This document shows, in pieces, positions 41,849 to 49,724 of a DNA stretch of 64,000 nt; position 1 is the stretch's first letter, and each line of letters starts with the position of its first letter. Origin of the DNA: Hymenobacter mellowenesis (GTDB taxonomy: Bacteria > Bacteroidota > Bacteroidia > Cytophagales > Hymenobacteraceae); assembly GCF_030581005.1 (NCBI RefSeq), contig NZ_JAUQSX010000008.1, positions 186,001 to 250,000 of the forward strand, written 5' to 3'. Position numbers and translations under genes: made by a program. The notes below the pieces were generated by a model. It did not search any database. It was not told the origin of the DNA and worked only from the letters and a program-made list of their open reading frames with translations.

Positions 41849-42667
41849 ATGATTCCTGACTTCACCCAACTCTCCCTCGACCTGGCCGCCCTGTGCCGTA
41901 ACACAGCCGGGTTCATCCACCAGGAAGCCGCCACATTCGACCGCGCCAGGGTTGAGCACAAAGGCCTGCACGACCTAGTGAGCTACGTGGACCAGGAAAC
42001 CGAGCGCCGCCTCGTGGCCGGGCTGCGCGAGCTGCTGCCTCAGGCCGGCTTCATCACCGAGGAAGGCACCGCCGGACCGGATTCCCAGACTGAGGAATTC
42101 ACCTGGATAATCGACCCGCTCGATGGCACCACCAACTTCGTGCACGGCTTGCCGGTGTATTCCATCAGCGTGGGGCTGATGCACGGGCAGGAGTTGGTGG
42201 TGGGCGTAGTGCACGAGGTGAGCCGCGACGAGAGCTTCCGTGCCGTGCGCGGTGGCGGTGCGTTCTGCAACGACCAGCCCATCCGCGTCACCGATACCGA
42301 CGACCTGCACGGCTCACTCATTGCCACTGGCTTCCCTTACAAGGACTTTGGTAAGCTCGATGCCTTCCTGCAAATTCTCGGCGCCTTCATGACGCGCACC
42401 CACGGCGTGCGCCGCCTCGGCTCCGCCGCCGTCGATTTGGCCTACGTGGCGGCCGGGCGCTACGAGGCATATTTCGAGTTCAACCTGAACTCCTATGATG
42501 TGGCGGCCGGCATCCTGCTGGTGCGCGAGGCCGGCGGCCACGTCACCCAGTTTCTGACGGATGGCGACCCGCTGTTTGGGCGCGAGGTGGTGGCCAGCAA
42601 CGGCGCGCTGCACACGCAGGTGCAGGGTGTCATCGGCGAGTTCTGGCGGCAGCATGATGTTAGTTGA
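41849..42667 (+). CDS. Inositol monophosphatase family protein (SuhB-like)
   Basis: 272 residues from ATG 41849. Metal-binding blocks of the IMPase family are complete: LVSYVDQETERRL, FITEEGTAG, WIIDPLDGTTNFVHGLPVYS, and the late AAGILLVREAGGH with RLGSAAVDLAYVAAGRYEAY. It dephosphorylates inositol-1-phosphate or related sugar phosphates; E. coli SuhB also acts in transcription. It is preceded by the family G repeat and followed by a nested family A composite. Confidence 0.93.
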   Translation: MIPDFTQLSLDLAALCRNTAGFIHQEAATFDRARVEHKGLHDLVSYVDQETERRLVAGLRELLPQAGFITEEGTAGPDSQTEEFTWIIDPLDGTTNFVHGLPVYSISVGLMHGQELVVGVVHEVSRDESFRAVRGGGAFCNDQPIRVTDTDDLHGSLIATGFPYKDFGKLDAFLQILGAFMTRTHGVRRLGSAAVDLAYVAAGRYEAYFEFNLNSYDVAAGILLVREAGGHVTQFLTDGDPLFGREVVASNGALHTQVQGVIGEFWRQHDVS

Positions 42668-42934
42668 ACGTCATGTCGAGCGCAGCCGGGACATCTCGCG
42701 TGCGCAATGCAATTCTGTCGATGGGTTTACTTCGAAGTTGTTTAGAAAGCCCATTGAACGTCATGCTGAGCGCAGTCGAAGCATCTCTACTGCGCAACTA
42801 ACTCAATCAAATGGATTACTTCTGCGGTAGAGATGCTTCGACTGCGCTCAGCATGACGTTCTCGTAAATTCCGACGACTTTCTAAACAACTTCTTCAGTA
42901 CGCGAGATGTCTCGGCAAGCTCGACATGACGTTC
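42666..42934. repeat. Outer palindromic element, family A (TCGAGCGCAGCCG subtype), interrupted
   Basis: Outer arms 42666-42700 and 42901-42934 match each other imperfectly (GCAGCC against GGCAAGC). The spacer contains a second inverted pair, GAAGTTGTTTAGAAAG (42734-42749) and its complement (42878-42893), that frames the inner element. Confidence 0.92.
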
Positions 42935-42974
42935 TAACCGCAAACTTTTCCGCCCGCCACACAGTTTTCCCGCC
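42668..42974. other. 307-bp gap filled by nested palindromic elements
   Basis: Nearly the whole gap is a nested inverted-repeat composite (see the two repeat entries). No coding sequence is visible. The last 35 nt (TAACCGCAAACTTTTCCGCC) lead to the next small gene. Confidence 0.85.
42756..42861. repeat. Inner palindromic element, family A (CTGAGCGCAGTCGAAG subtype)
   Basis: Perfect 35-bp arms at 42756-42790 and 42827-42861, loop 36 nt. It sits between the two GAAGTTGTTTAGAAAG arms inside the outer element. Confidence 0.94.
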
Positions 42975-43196
42975 ATGCTCCTGGCCATTACCTCCGTCGA
43001 AATCCAGTATTTCCTGATTGCCGCCGCCTTTGTAGCGGCGGCGTTCTACGTGGGCCGCATCCTCTGGCGGGCTTTTTTCAGCAAGACGGCGGCGGGCTGC
43101 GCCAAGGGCTGCGGCGGCGCCTGCGGGCAGCTCGATGTGGAGCGCCTGCAGGCCACTATTGAGGCGCGGGCGGCCCGCGAAAAGGCCACTGCCTGA
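42975..43196 (+). CDS. FeoB-associated-type Cys-rich membrane protein
   Basis: 73 residues: one N-terminal membrane helix (YFLIAAAFVAAAFYVGRILW) and a Cys-rich tail AAGCAKGCGGACGQL, as in the small proteins that accompany feoB in Bacteroidota. The four or so Cys could bind iron or zinc. No feoB or feoA is within the window, so this copy is either detached from iron uptake or serves another role. A very strong hairpin follows the stop. Confidence 0.65.
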   Translation: MLLAITSVEIQYFLIAAAFVAAAFYVGRILWRAFFSKTAAGCAKGCGGACGQLDVERLQATIEARAAREKATA

Positions 43197-43229
43197 GCCG
43201 CCGCACTTTCTTCTGAGCGCAGAATAACC

Positions 43230-43271
43230 CGCCCCCGCCCCGGCTCCGTATAGCCGGGGCGGGGGCGCCTG
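43230..43271 (+). terminator. Strong GC-rich hairpin, probable terminator
   Basis: Arms 43230-43245 and 43252-43267 form a 16-bp perfect stem (CGCCCCCGCCCCGGCT and complement) with a 6-nt loop, followed by CCTGTTTT. It lies 34 nt after the preceding gene. Confidence 0.8.
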
Positions 43272-43319
43272 TTTTGGCCCCTTTCGCACTTCCTTTCTAT
43301 TACCCAAACACCCCACGCC

Positions 43320-43661
43320 ATGCAGGACAAAGAAGAAGAACGGTCGCTTGTAAACGTTGAGAACCGGCTGACCAAGGACGGCTTCACCCAGGATTTTAAA
43401 GTGACCGATGGCCGCCTCCATACCCTAGACCCCGCCTCGCCGAAAAGCTACGCGCCCGATGAAGTCACCATCGTGGACTTCTACCGCTTCGAGGGCGAAA
43501 GCAACCCCGACGACACGTCCATCCTCTATGCCATCGAAGCCACCGACGGCGTGAAAGGCACCATCGCCTCGGCCTACGGCGTGTACGCCGACTCCGATAC
43601 CGACGACTTCCTCAAGCAGGTGGAAGACCTCGGCAAGAACCTGGATAAGAAGGACAAGTAG
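43320..43661 (+). CDS. Conserved small protein of unknown function
   Basis: 113 residues, soluble, mixed alpha/beta. The sequence NVENRLTKDGFTQDFKVTDG, IVDFYRFEGESNPDDTSILY and VKGTIASAYGVYADSDTDDF is shared, by memory, with a widespread Bacteroidota family sometimes labelled phosphoribosylpyrophosphate synthetase by mistake; there is no PRPP site. Function unknown. It is followed at once by a perfect AT-rich inverted repeat. Confidence 0.7.
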   Translation: MQDKEEERSLVNVENRLTKDGFTQDFKVTDGRLHTLDPASPKSYAPDEVTIVDFYRFEGESNPDDTSILYAIEATDGVKGTIASAYGVYADSDTDDFLKQVEDLGKNLDKKDK

Positions 43662-43663
43662 GG

Positions 43664-43763
43664 TCATTTAACAGTTATCAATTAACATTTAACAGCCGTT
43701 CTGCCGAACCAATTAGAGTCCGGCAGAACGGCTGTTAAATGTTAATTGATAACTGTTAAATGA
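43664..43763. repeat. Perfect palindromic element, family D (TTTAACAGTTATCAATTAAC)
   Basis: Arms 43664-43706 and 43721-43763 are perfect 43-bp inverted copies with a 14-nt loop. The left arm begins next to the stop of the + gene, and the right end meets the stop of the converging radical SAM gene. The sequence is AT-rich and differs from the other families. Confidence 0.95.
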
Positions 43764-43766
43764 AAA

Positions 43767-44786
43767 TCACCCCCACACTTTCGTGCCCTCGGAGCAGTTG
43801 CGGCACATCTCAATCTGGTCGCGGCCTTTGAGGAGGCTGCTGCGGAAGCGCTGGTACTTGGGGCCGCGCCAGAGTTGGCGGAAGGTTTCGGTTTTGAGGT
43901 CGCCCTGACGGTATTCGGCGTCTTTGTCGAAGCAGCAGGGCACCACTAAGCCGTCCCAAGTGATGACGCAGGAGTGCCACATCTTCCAGCAGTGGTCCAC
44001 CAGCTTGTTTTTCAGGCTCCAGGTGCCGTTGGCGTTGTTCTGGTAGCGCGAGTAGTAGTCGATGGTGGGGATGAGGGGCGAGCCGTGCTGGTGGTCGTAA
44101 ATCTGGGCAGTTTTGAACCACACGTCGTCCACGCCCAGGGCTTCGGCCAGCTGCTTGGCGTCGTCAATCTGGTGCTCATTGGGCCGCACCACCAGAAACT
44201 GGAAGATGATGCGCGGCGTGGCCGACTTCAGTTCCTGGCGCCATTTCACCACGTTGCGGGTGCCCTCCAATACCTTTTCCAGCTTGCCGCCCACGCGGTA
44301 CTGCTGGTACACGTCCTGGGTGGTGCCGTCGAGGGAGATGATGAGGCGGTCAAGGCCGCTTTCCACGGTTTTGCGGGCGTTCTGGTCGTTGAGGTAGTGG
44401 GCGTTGGTGCTGGTGGCGGTGTAGATGCCCTTGTCGGCCGCGTACTTCACCAGTTCCAGAAACTGCGGGTGCAGGTAGGGCTCGCCCTGAAAGTAAAAAA
44501 TCAAATACCACAGCCGGCTGGCCACCTCGTCGATGGTGCGCTTGAACAAATCGCCCTGCAGCATGCCGGTGGGCCGCGTGAAGGAGCGCAGGCCGCTGGG
44601 ACACTCGGGGCAGCGCAGGTTGCAGCTCGTGGTCGGCTCAAAGCTCAGGGCCATGGGCAGGCCGCGCATCCGGGCCTTACCGGTGAACTTGCTCAGGATA
44701 TAGGAGCCCACCACCTGCACAGTATTCCACACGCGCAGGGGCGTGGCCTTGGAGAGGAGGTTGAGGGTATCGGTGAGCGTGGACAT
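43767..44786 (-). CDS. Radical SAM protein with SPASM-like C-terminus
   Basis: 339 residues from ATG 44786. The radical SAM 4Fe-4S motif CNLRCPEC is at Cys55, Cys59 and Cys62 (CX3CX2C). The barrel follows with YLIFYFQGEPYLHPQFLEL and RLIISLDGTTQDVYQQYR. The C-terminal region has additional Cys (HCWKMWHSCVITWDGLVVPCC, then EMCRNC), the SPASM/twitch pattern for extra clusters. No precursor peptide or transporter gene is next to it, so the substrate is unknown; related enzymes modify peptides, sugars or cofactors. Confidence 0.88.
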   Translation of the reverse strand: MSTLTDTLNLLSKATPLRVWNTVQVVGSYILSKFTGKARMRGLPMALSFEPTTSCNLRCPECPSGLRSFTRPTGMLQGDLFKRTIDEVASRLWYLIFYFQGEPYLHPQFLELVKYAADKGIYTATSTNAHYLNDQNARKTVESGLDRLIISLDGTTQDVYQQYRVGGKLEKVLEGTRNVVKWRQELKSATPRIIFQFLVVRPNEHQIDDAKQLAEALGVDDVWFKTAQIYDHQHGSPLIPTIDYYSRYQNNANGTWSLKNKLVDHCWKMWHSCVITWDGLVVPCCFDKDAEYRQGDLKTETFRQLWRGPKYQRFRSSLLKGRDQIEMCRNCSEGTKVWG

Positions 44787-44813
44787 GAGCGAGTGCGGAA
44801 GCCCCAAAAATAC

Positions 44814-44921
44814 GTCATCCTGAACGCAGTGAAGGACCTTGTCACGGGAGAACAGCTAGCGCCAAGATTGTTCTAGCGGTTGTTCTCCCGTGATAAGGTC
44901 CTTCACTGCGTTCAGGATGAC
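44814..44921. repeat. Palindromic intergenic element, family A (CCTGAACGCAGTGAAGG subtype)
   Basis: Arms 44814-44854 and 44881-44921 (41 nt) are inverted with one mismatch, loop 26 nt. It is between the radical SAM gene and the upstream TlpA-like gene, both on minus. Confidence 0.94.
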
Positions 44922-44938
44922 AAACGGTTGGTTTACCG

Positions 44939-46561
44939 TTACTTCTTCGTGGCCGGGAAATCGATGGCACTGGTGTAGGTGCTGGCCTTGCCAAACGACT
45001 GGTTGATTTCGTCGATGGCGGCGCGGCTGCTCAGGCGCTTGGGCTTGGTGTTGAGGAAGGTACCGTCTTCGCCCACCAGCATGTATGTGGGCACTTCCTG
45101 CAGGGCATATTCTTTGGCCAACGTGGAGCGGAGGCCGCCGCCGGGCACGCGGGCCTGTACGCCGGGCAGCTTTTTCACCGTCACGAGCGACTTCCAGGCC
45201 TGCTCGTTTTCATCGAGGGCGATGTTGATGAAGGCGATGTTTTTGCCCTCAAACTTGCGCATCATCTCCTGGGCGTAGGCCAGGTCGCGCAGGCAGAGGC
45301 CGTTGGTGGTTTTCCAGAAGTTAAGGTACACCAGCTTGCCGGCGAAGTCGTGCAGGTGCACCGTGTCGCCGGTGGCGGTGGGCAGCTTGAAGTCGGGTGC
45401 GGGCGCGCCAATGGCGAAGTCCTTGTGCTGGTCGAAATCGTTCTGCAGAATGGGATAGTACTGATTTTTGGGGTCGTAGTTCCGGAAATCAGCCAGCATG
45501 GCGGCCGACTGCTTCACGTGGCCGAAGCGGAATGACTCCTGCAGGATGCGGCCCAGGATAATGGCGCGCGTGGGGCCGGTCAGTTTTTTGCTCGCCAGGG
45601 CGTAGGAGGCCGGATAGAAGTCTGGGTCGGTGCGCTGGTGGTGGTCCTGGGCCACGGCGAAGTGCACGTAGTTGAGCAGAAACTCATGGTACAGCTCGCT
45701 CTGGGCGGCGTTGGGGTCGTTCAGCAGGCCGGGCTCGCGCAGGAAATTGTAGTAGTCGGGGGCCATTTTCAGGCGGCCTTCAGTGTTTACTACTTGCTCG
45801 CGCAGGTCCTGGAAGGTCAGCTTATCGTTGGCGTAGGCGTACACCACTTCGGCGTGGGCGTAGTTGTAGAAGTCCTGCGTGAATGACTGCTTGGCGGCGT
45901 GGTCTTCCAGAAATTCGTACTCGTGCTTGCGGCGGTACTCCAGGAACGACAGAAACGGCGCCTCGTAGAGCTGAATGTTGTCGGGCAGTACCTGGAAGCC
46001 GTCGTTTTCCACAAACTGGGCGTCGGCTTCCACCAAGTAGTTGTTGGCGTTGGCGCCTTGCTGGCGGTGGCGCTGCTCGTCGGTCAGGTTGTTACCGTTG
46101 CGGAGCTTGGTGGCCAGGCCGGTGGGCACGTCGTTGGCCTTGAAGCGCAGCGTGCCCGACATGTCGTTGCCCTTGAAGCGCACGTCGATGTCGGTGCCGG
46201 GGTCGAGGTAGAGCGGGGCCACGTCGTCGCCGTACACGAAATCGGCCTTGGTGGGGCCGCTCACGGGCACGCTCAGCCGGAACTCGCCTTTGTCGCCGAT
46301 TTTGGCACGGAACAGCTTCTCCTTAGGCTCCAGCGGGTTTTCGCGTAGCGAGATGGCCACCGAGTCGGTGGTGGGGCCGCTGATGCGGCCGGTGAGCGTG
46401 GCCGTGCCGCCGGTGGTCGCCGCGTCGGCGGCCGGGGCTTTGCGGGCAGCAGCGCCCACTACAGTGGTAGTCATGCGCCCTTGCCCATGGCCCAGCAGCG
46501 GCCCCAGCAACAGGGCCGCGCCCAGCAAGCGGCGCGCATACATAGTGAGAATGGACGTCAT
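44939..46561 (-). CDS. TlpA-like thioredoxin-fold protein lacking the CxxC motif
   Basis: 540 residues; ATG 46561 (or 46543) with a signal peptide (YARRLLGAALLLGPLLGHGQG). N-terminal beta domain (TLTGRISGPTTDSVAISLRE) is DUF4369-like, then a helical middle. The C-terminal about 150 residues are a TlpA/AhpC-TSA-type thioredoxin domain (APDFKLPTATGDTVHLHDFA, KLVYLNFWKTTNGLCLRDLA, LQEVPTYMLVGEDGTFL). The usual WCxxC is replaced by WKTTNGLC, so only one Cys remains near the active site. It may be a redox-dead or single-Cys thioredoxin-like protein. Confidence 0.8.
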   Translation of the reverse strand: MTSILTMYARRLLGAALLLGPLLGHGQGRMTTTVVGAAARKAPAADAATTGGTATLTGRISGPTTDSVAISLRENPLEPKEKLFRAKIGDKGEFRLSVPVSGPTKADFVYGDDVAPLYLDPGTDIDVRFKGNDMSGTLRFKANDVPTGLATKLRNGNNLTDEQRHRQQGANANNYLVEADAQFVENDGFQVLPDNIQLYEAPFLSFLEYRRKHEYEFLEDHAAKQSFTQDFYNYAHAEVVYAYANDKLTFQDLREQVVNTEGRLKMAPDYYNFLREPGLLNDPNAAQSELYHEFLLNYVHFAVAQDHHQRTDPDFYPASYALASKKLTGPTRAIILGRILQESFRFGHVKQSAAMLADFRNYDPKNQYYPILQNDFDQHKDFAIGAPAPDFKLPTATGDTVHLHDFAGKLVYLNFWKTTNGLCLRDLAYAQEMMRKFEGKNIAFINIALDENEQAWKSLVTVKKLPGVQARVPGGGLRSTLAKEYALQEVPTYMLVGEDGTFLNTKPKRLSSRAAIDEINQSFGKASTYTSAIDFPATKK

Positions 46562-46973
46562 ATTACGTAATAACCTACCGCCGACGACCGCCGGCAATTG
46601 CTAAAATCGACTAAACCAGCAGGAGCTTTCGGGCTGCCTTACCCGGTAATTCGCGGTAAAAGCCTATCAGCACTCCGAAGATACGGCTTTTTGATTTATA
46701 AAATCCAAATCTTAACGCAGATTTATTACGCCCCCAGGCGGGACGGTATTCGACGGAGCGGGTTGGGAACTCGGTGGGCGGGTTGATTATCAGGTTGGTT
46801 TTTGGGCGGGAGTGTTGACGGAGCCGCAAAGAACCGTTCTACCGTGGCGCCTCACCCCCAGCCCCTCTCCCAAAGGAGAGGGGAGCCGGACGATTCCTAT
46901 CAGGAGCATTTCCGGTGCCCCCTCTCCTTTGGGAAAGGGGGTAAGGGGGTGAGGCGCCACGGCAGAATAACGC
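46562..46973. other. 412-bp intergenic region
   Basis: 46600-46770 is relatively AT-rich and should hold the promoter of the TlpA-like gene; no TAnnTTTG with a clear partner was found. 46842-46962 is a family B palindrome. No credible open frame is seen in either strand. Confidence 0.6.
46842..46962. repeat. Palindromic intergenic element, family B (GCGCCTCACCCCCAG)
   Basis: Arms 46842-46883 and 46918-46962 are inverted copies with one gap and a few mismatches (CTCTCCCAAAGGAGAGG and complement), loop 34 nt. It lies just 3' of radA. Confidence 0.92.
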
Positions 46974-48371
46974 CTACCCAAACAGCCCGTTCAGCACCTC
47001 ATCGAGCCGGCTCACGGCTTGCACCTTGAGGCCGAAGCGGGCCAGGTCGAGGCCCTTGCCGTTGAACTGCGACACGTACATCTCGCGGAAGCCCAGCTTC
47101 TCGGCTTCTGCCAGGCGCTGGTCGAGGCGCGAGACGGCGCGGATTTCGCCGCTCAGGCCCACCTCGGCGGCCAGGCACACGTGGCCGGGAATGGGCACGT
47201 CATTCAGGGAGGACACCACGGCGGCGCACACGGCCATGTCGAGGGCGGGGTCGTCGAGGCGCAGGCCGCCGGCGATGTTCAGGAACACGTCGTGCTGGCC
47301 CAGGCGCAGGCCGGCGCGCTTTTCGAGCACGGCCAGCAGCATTTGCAGGCGCTTGGCGTCGAAGCCGGTGCTGCTGCGCTGCGGCGTGCCGTAGGACGTA
47401 GGCGAGACGAGGGCCTGCACTTCGACCAGCAGGGGGCGGTTGCCTTCGAGGGTGGCGCCGATGGCCATGCCGCTCAGGCTTTCGCCGCGTTGCGAGAGCA
47501 GAATTTCGCTCGGGTTGCTCACCTGGCGCAGGCCGTCGCCCTGCATCTCGTAGATGCCCAGCTCGGAGGTGCTGCCGAAACGGTTTTTGGTGGTGCGCAG
47601 GATGCGGTAGCTCAGGTGTCGGTCGCCCTCAAACTGCAGCACCGTGTCGACCATGTGCTCGAGGATTTTGGGGCCGGCAATGCTGCCGTCCTTCGTGATG
47701 TGGCCGATGAGCAGGACGGGCGTACTGGTTTCCTTGGCAAATTTCAGGAACTCGGCGGTGCACTCGCGCACCTGGCTCACGCTGCCGGCGCCGCTTTCCA
47801 CCAGCGTGGAGTGCATGGTCTGGATGGAGTCGATGACGAGGATGTTGGGCTGCACCTGGTCAATCTGGCGGAAGATGTTCTGGGTGTTCGTTTCGGTGAG
47901 GATGTAGCAGCCTGACTGCTGGCCCTCGGCCATGCGCTCGGCGCGCATCTTGATTTGGGCTTCGCTTTCCTCGCCGCTCACATACAGCACCTTCATGTTG
48001 CGCAGGCTGAGGGCGATTTGCAGCATGAGCGTGCTCTTGCCGATGCCCGGCTCGCCGCCGATGAGCACCATGGAGCCCGGCACCAACCCGCCGCCGAGCA
48101 CGCGGTTGAGCTCGCCGTCGGGGGTGACGATGCGGGGCTCGTCTTCCACTAGAATGTTGTTGAGCTGGACCGGCTTGGCGGCTTTGGCCAGGTTGCCGCC
48201 GGGCACGGTGCTGGCGGGCTTCCACTGGCCGGTGGTGGTGGCCACGGTTTCTTTCTGGACGACTTCTTCGACGTAGGTGTTCCACTCGCCGCACACGGGG
48301 CAGCGGCCTATCCACTTCGCGGATTGGGCGCCGCAGGACTGGCAGAAAAAGACGGTTCTGGCTTTGGCCAT
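46974..48371 (-). CDS. radA: DNA repair protein RadA
   Basis: 465 residues. N-terminal zinc finger FFCQSCGAQSAKWIGRCPVC, Walker A GGEPGIGKSTLML, the RadA-specific KNRFG motif (TTKNRFGSTSELG), and a C-terminal Lon-protease-like domain (VFLNIAGGLRLDDPALDMAV). RadA is a RecA-like helicase that drives branch migration during recombination. It starts at ATG 48371 and its 3' side abuts a family B palindrome. Confidence 0.97.
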   Translation of the reverse strand: MAKARTVFFCQSCGAQSAKWIGRCPVCGEWNTYVEEVVQKETVATTTGQWKPASTVPGGNLAKAAKPVQLNNILVEDEPRIVTPDGELNRVLGGGLVPGSMVLIGGEPGIGKSTLMLQIALSLRNMKVLYVSGEESEAQIKMRAERMAEGQQSGCYILTETNTQNIFRQIDQVQPNILVIDSIQTMHSTLVESGAGSVSQVRECTAEFLKFAKETSTPVLLIGHITKDGSIAGPKILEHMVDTVLQFEGDRHLSYRILRTTKNRFGSTSELGIYEMQGDGLRQVSNPSEILLSQRGESLSGMAIGATLEGNRPLLVEVQALVSPTSYGTPQRSSTGFDAKRLQMLLAVLEKRAGLRLGQHDVFLNIAGGLRLDDPALDMAVCAAVVSSLNDVPIPGHVCLAAEVGLSGEIRAVSRLDQRLAEAEKLGFREMYVSQFNGKGLDLARFGLKVQAVSRLDEVLNGLFG

Positions 48372-48861
48372 GCTGGTTGTTTAGGAAGGATTGGGGGAGG
48401 GTTTTATAAGGCGTGCAGGAGCAAAAAAGTTGCCTCGGAAACGGGGGCGGCAAGGTACGGCAGCGCTAGCGGCGCGGGCGGACGCCTCACCCCCCGGCCC
48501 CCTCTCCGAAAAGGAGAGGGGGTGCGTTCAACGACTTCAAACCGCGCAACCGTGCATAGCTGTGCAGAACCGGTGCCCCCTCTCCTCTTCGGAGAGGGGG
48601 CCGGGGGGTGAGGCGCCCGCCTCGCGCCGCCCGAACGCCCCCAAAGACCAAAACCCGCCCCCGCCGAGGCGGGAACGGGTTTCGGAGGTGCCGCAACCGC
48701 ATCCCGCCAAGACGGGATGCCCTTCCCCATGTACCAAAAGCCCATCCCGCCGAGGCGGGATGCCCTTCCTTATATACCGGAAGCCTGCCCCGCCAAGGCG
48801 GGACGCGGTTCCCAATCTACCGGAAGCCTACCCCGCCGAGGCGGAGGGCACTTCCGGTAGT
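48372..48861. other. 490-bp intergenic region built from repeats
   Basis: Two repeat systems fill most of it: a family B palindrome (48484-48614) and a tandem array of small palindromes (from 48655). 48372-48480 holds the radA promoter region, where GGAGGGTTTTATAAGG is the most AT-rich part. No gene is supported. Confidence 0.7.
48484..48614. repeat. Palindromic intergenic element, family B (GCCTCACCCCCCGG)
   Basis: Arms 48484-48525 and 48573-48614 are inverted copies (GCCTCACCCCCCGGCCCCCT and complement) with a few mismatches, loop 47 nt. Confidence 0.93.
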
Positions 48862-48893
48862 TTAGGCAGCGGGGCCCGCCTCGGCGGGGGCGG
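48655..48893. repeat. Tandem array of small palindromes, about 43-bp period
   Basis: The palindrome CCCGCC(G/A)AGGCGGG recurs at centres near 48667, 48711, 48753, 48797, 48840 and 48885, spaced about 43 nt. Spacers share GATGCCCTTCC and TACCGGAAGCC. The last copy lies inside the 3' end of the minus-strand gene and encodes its PAEAGPAA tail. Confidence 0.85.
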
Positions 48894-49593
48894 CAGTGAC
48901 TTTGGCAGCGGCCTTGGCGGCTTTCTTAGCGCTCTTGCGGGCGCTTTCGGCCGCCGAGAAATCGAAGAAGCTGTACACTTTCTCGGGTTCCTCGAAGGTG
49001 AGCTCCAGCTGGGCCTTGAGGCGGCGCTGGGCGCGGGCAATGGCCTGGCGGTCGGCGGTAAGGTCGAGGCGGGCGTCGGTGATGGTGGCGTCCTGGGTGT
49101 CGCGGGTTTCGTCGGCGGCGGCCAGGGTTTGGTAGAGGGCGTCGGCCTCGGCGCCGAGGGTGGGGTACTTGAGGGCGGCCTGCTGGGCGTGGTAGAGCTG
49201 GAGCAGGGTTTTGGACTGGGTGAGCAGGGCGGGCTGGTCGAGGGCTTTGAGCTTGCTCTTGCCAAACTTCTTGAAGTCGGCAAACACAGGCAGCTTGCGC
49301 AGCTTGGGCGTCACGTAGTCGAGCATGGTGTCGCCCACGAATTCCAGCCACTTGGTGCGGGCTTCGTGGTAGGCGCCGGTGCCGCCGGCCGTGGACTGGC
49401 CACCGTCGGTCAGGTTCTCATCGAAGCCCTCGATGGCCGTTTCCAGCGCGGCCAGCAGCGGCGTGAAGGCGGCACCGAGCTTGGCCTCGCGGCCGGCCCG
49501 CAAGCTGTATTCGGCCTGGGCCTTGTAGGCGGGCCGCGCCATGCGCAGCGTCAGGAACAGGTTTTCGAAGTAGGTAGAATTGGGGCCTTGCAT
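48862..49593 (-). CDS. Helical protein of unknown function
   Basis: 243 residues, no signal peptide, very Ala- and Lys-rich with long predicted helices (ARPAYKAQAEYSLRAGREAK, LYQTLAAADETRDTQDAT, ARAQRRLKAQLELTFEEPEK). The tail ESARKSAKKAAKAAAKVTAA is a basic Ala/Lys run like those of nucleoid-binding proteins, ending in residues encoded by the palindrome array. The family is not recognised. Confidence 0.62.
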   Translation of the reverse strand: MQGPNSTYFENLFLTLRMARPAYKAQAEYSLRAGREAKLGAAFTPLLAALETAIEGFDENLTDGGQSTAGGTGAYHEARTKWLEFVGDTMLDYVTPKLRKLPVFADFKKFGKSKLKALDQPALLTQSKTLLQLYHAQQAALKYPTLGAEADALYQTLAAADETRDTQDATITDARLDLTADRQAIARAQRRLKAQLELTFEEPEKVYSFFDFSAAESARKSAKKAAKAAAKVTAAPAEAGPAA

Positions 49594-49724
49594 AAATGGG
49601 AAGAAGGGAGTGAAAAGGCACCGCCGAAACTTCGGCGGCTAGCTGACCATCAGCCGATAAGTAAGAGTACCACTTATTGGGGAGATTGCCAATTTCTAAT
49701 TTCTCGAACCCGGTTGTGAATGGC

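Noticed and set aside
43767-44786. Radical SAM gene as the core of a peptide natural-product cluster
   Set aside because: No small precursor-like gene, protease or exporter lies next to it; the adjacent small gene (43320-43661) belongs to a widespread soluble family and lacks a leader-core pattern.
48655-48893. CRISPR array
   Set aside because: The repeat unit is a 13-14 bp palindrome, the spacers are similar to each other and about 29 nt, and no cas gene is near.
48391-49719. 442-codon plus-strand frame through the repeat region and the unknown helical gene
   Set aside because: It begins in palindromic repeats and its first third is only translated repeat; the minus-strand helical protein is more protein-like.
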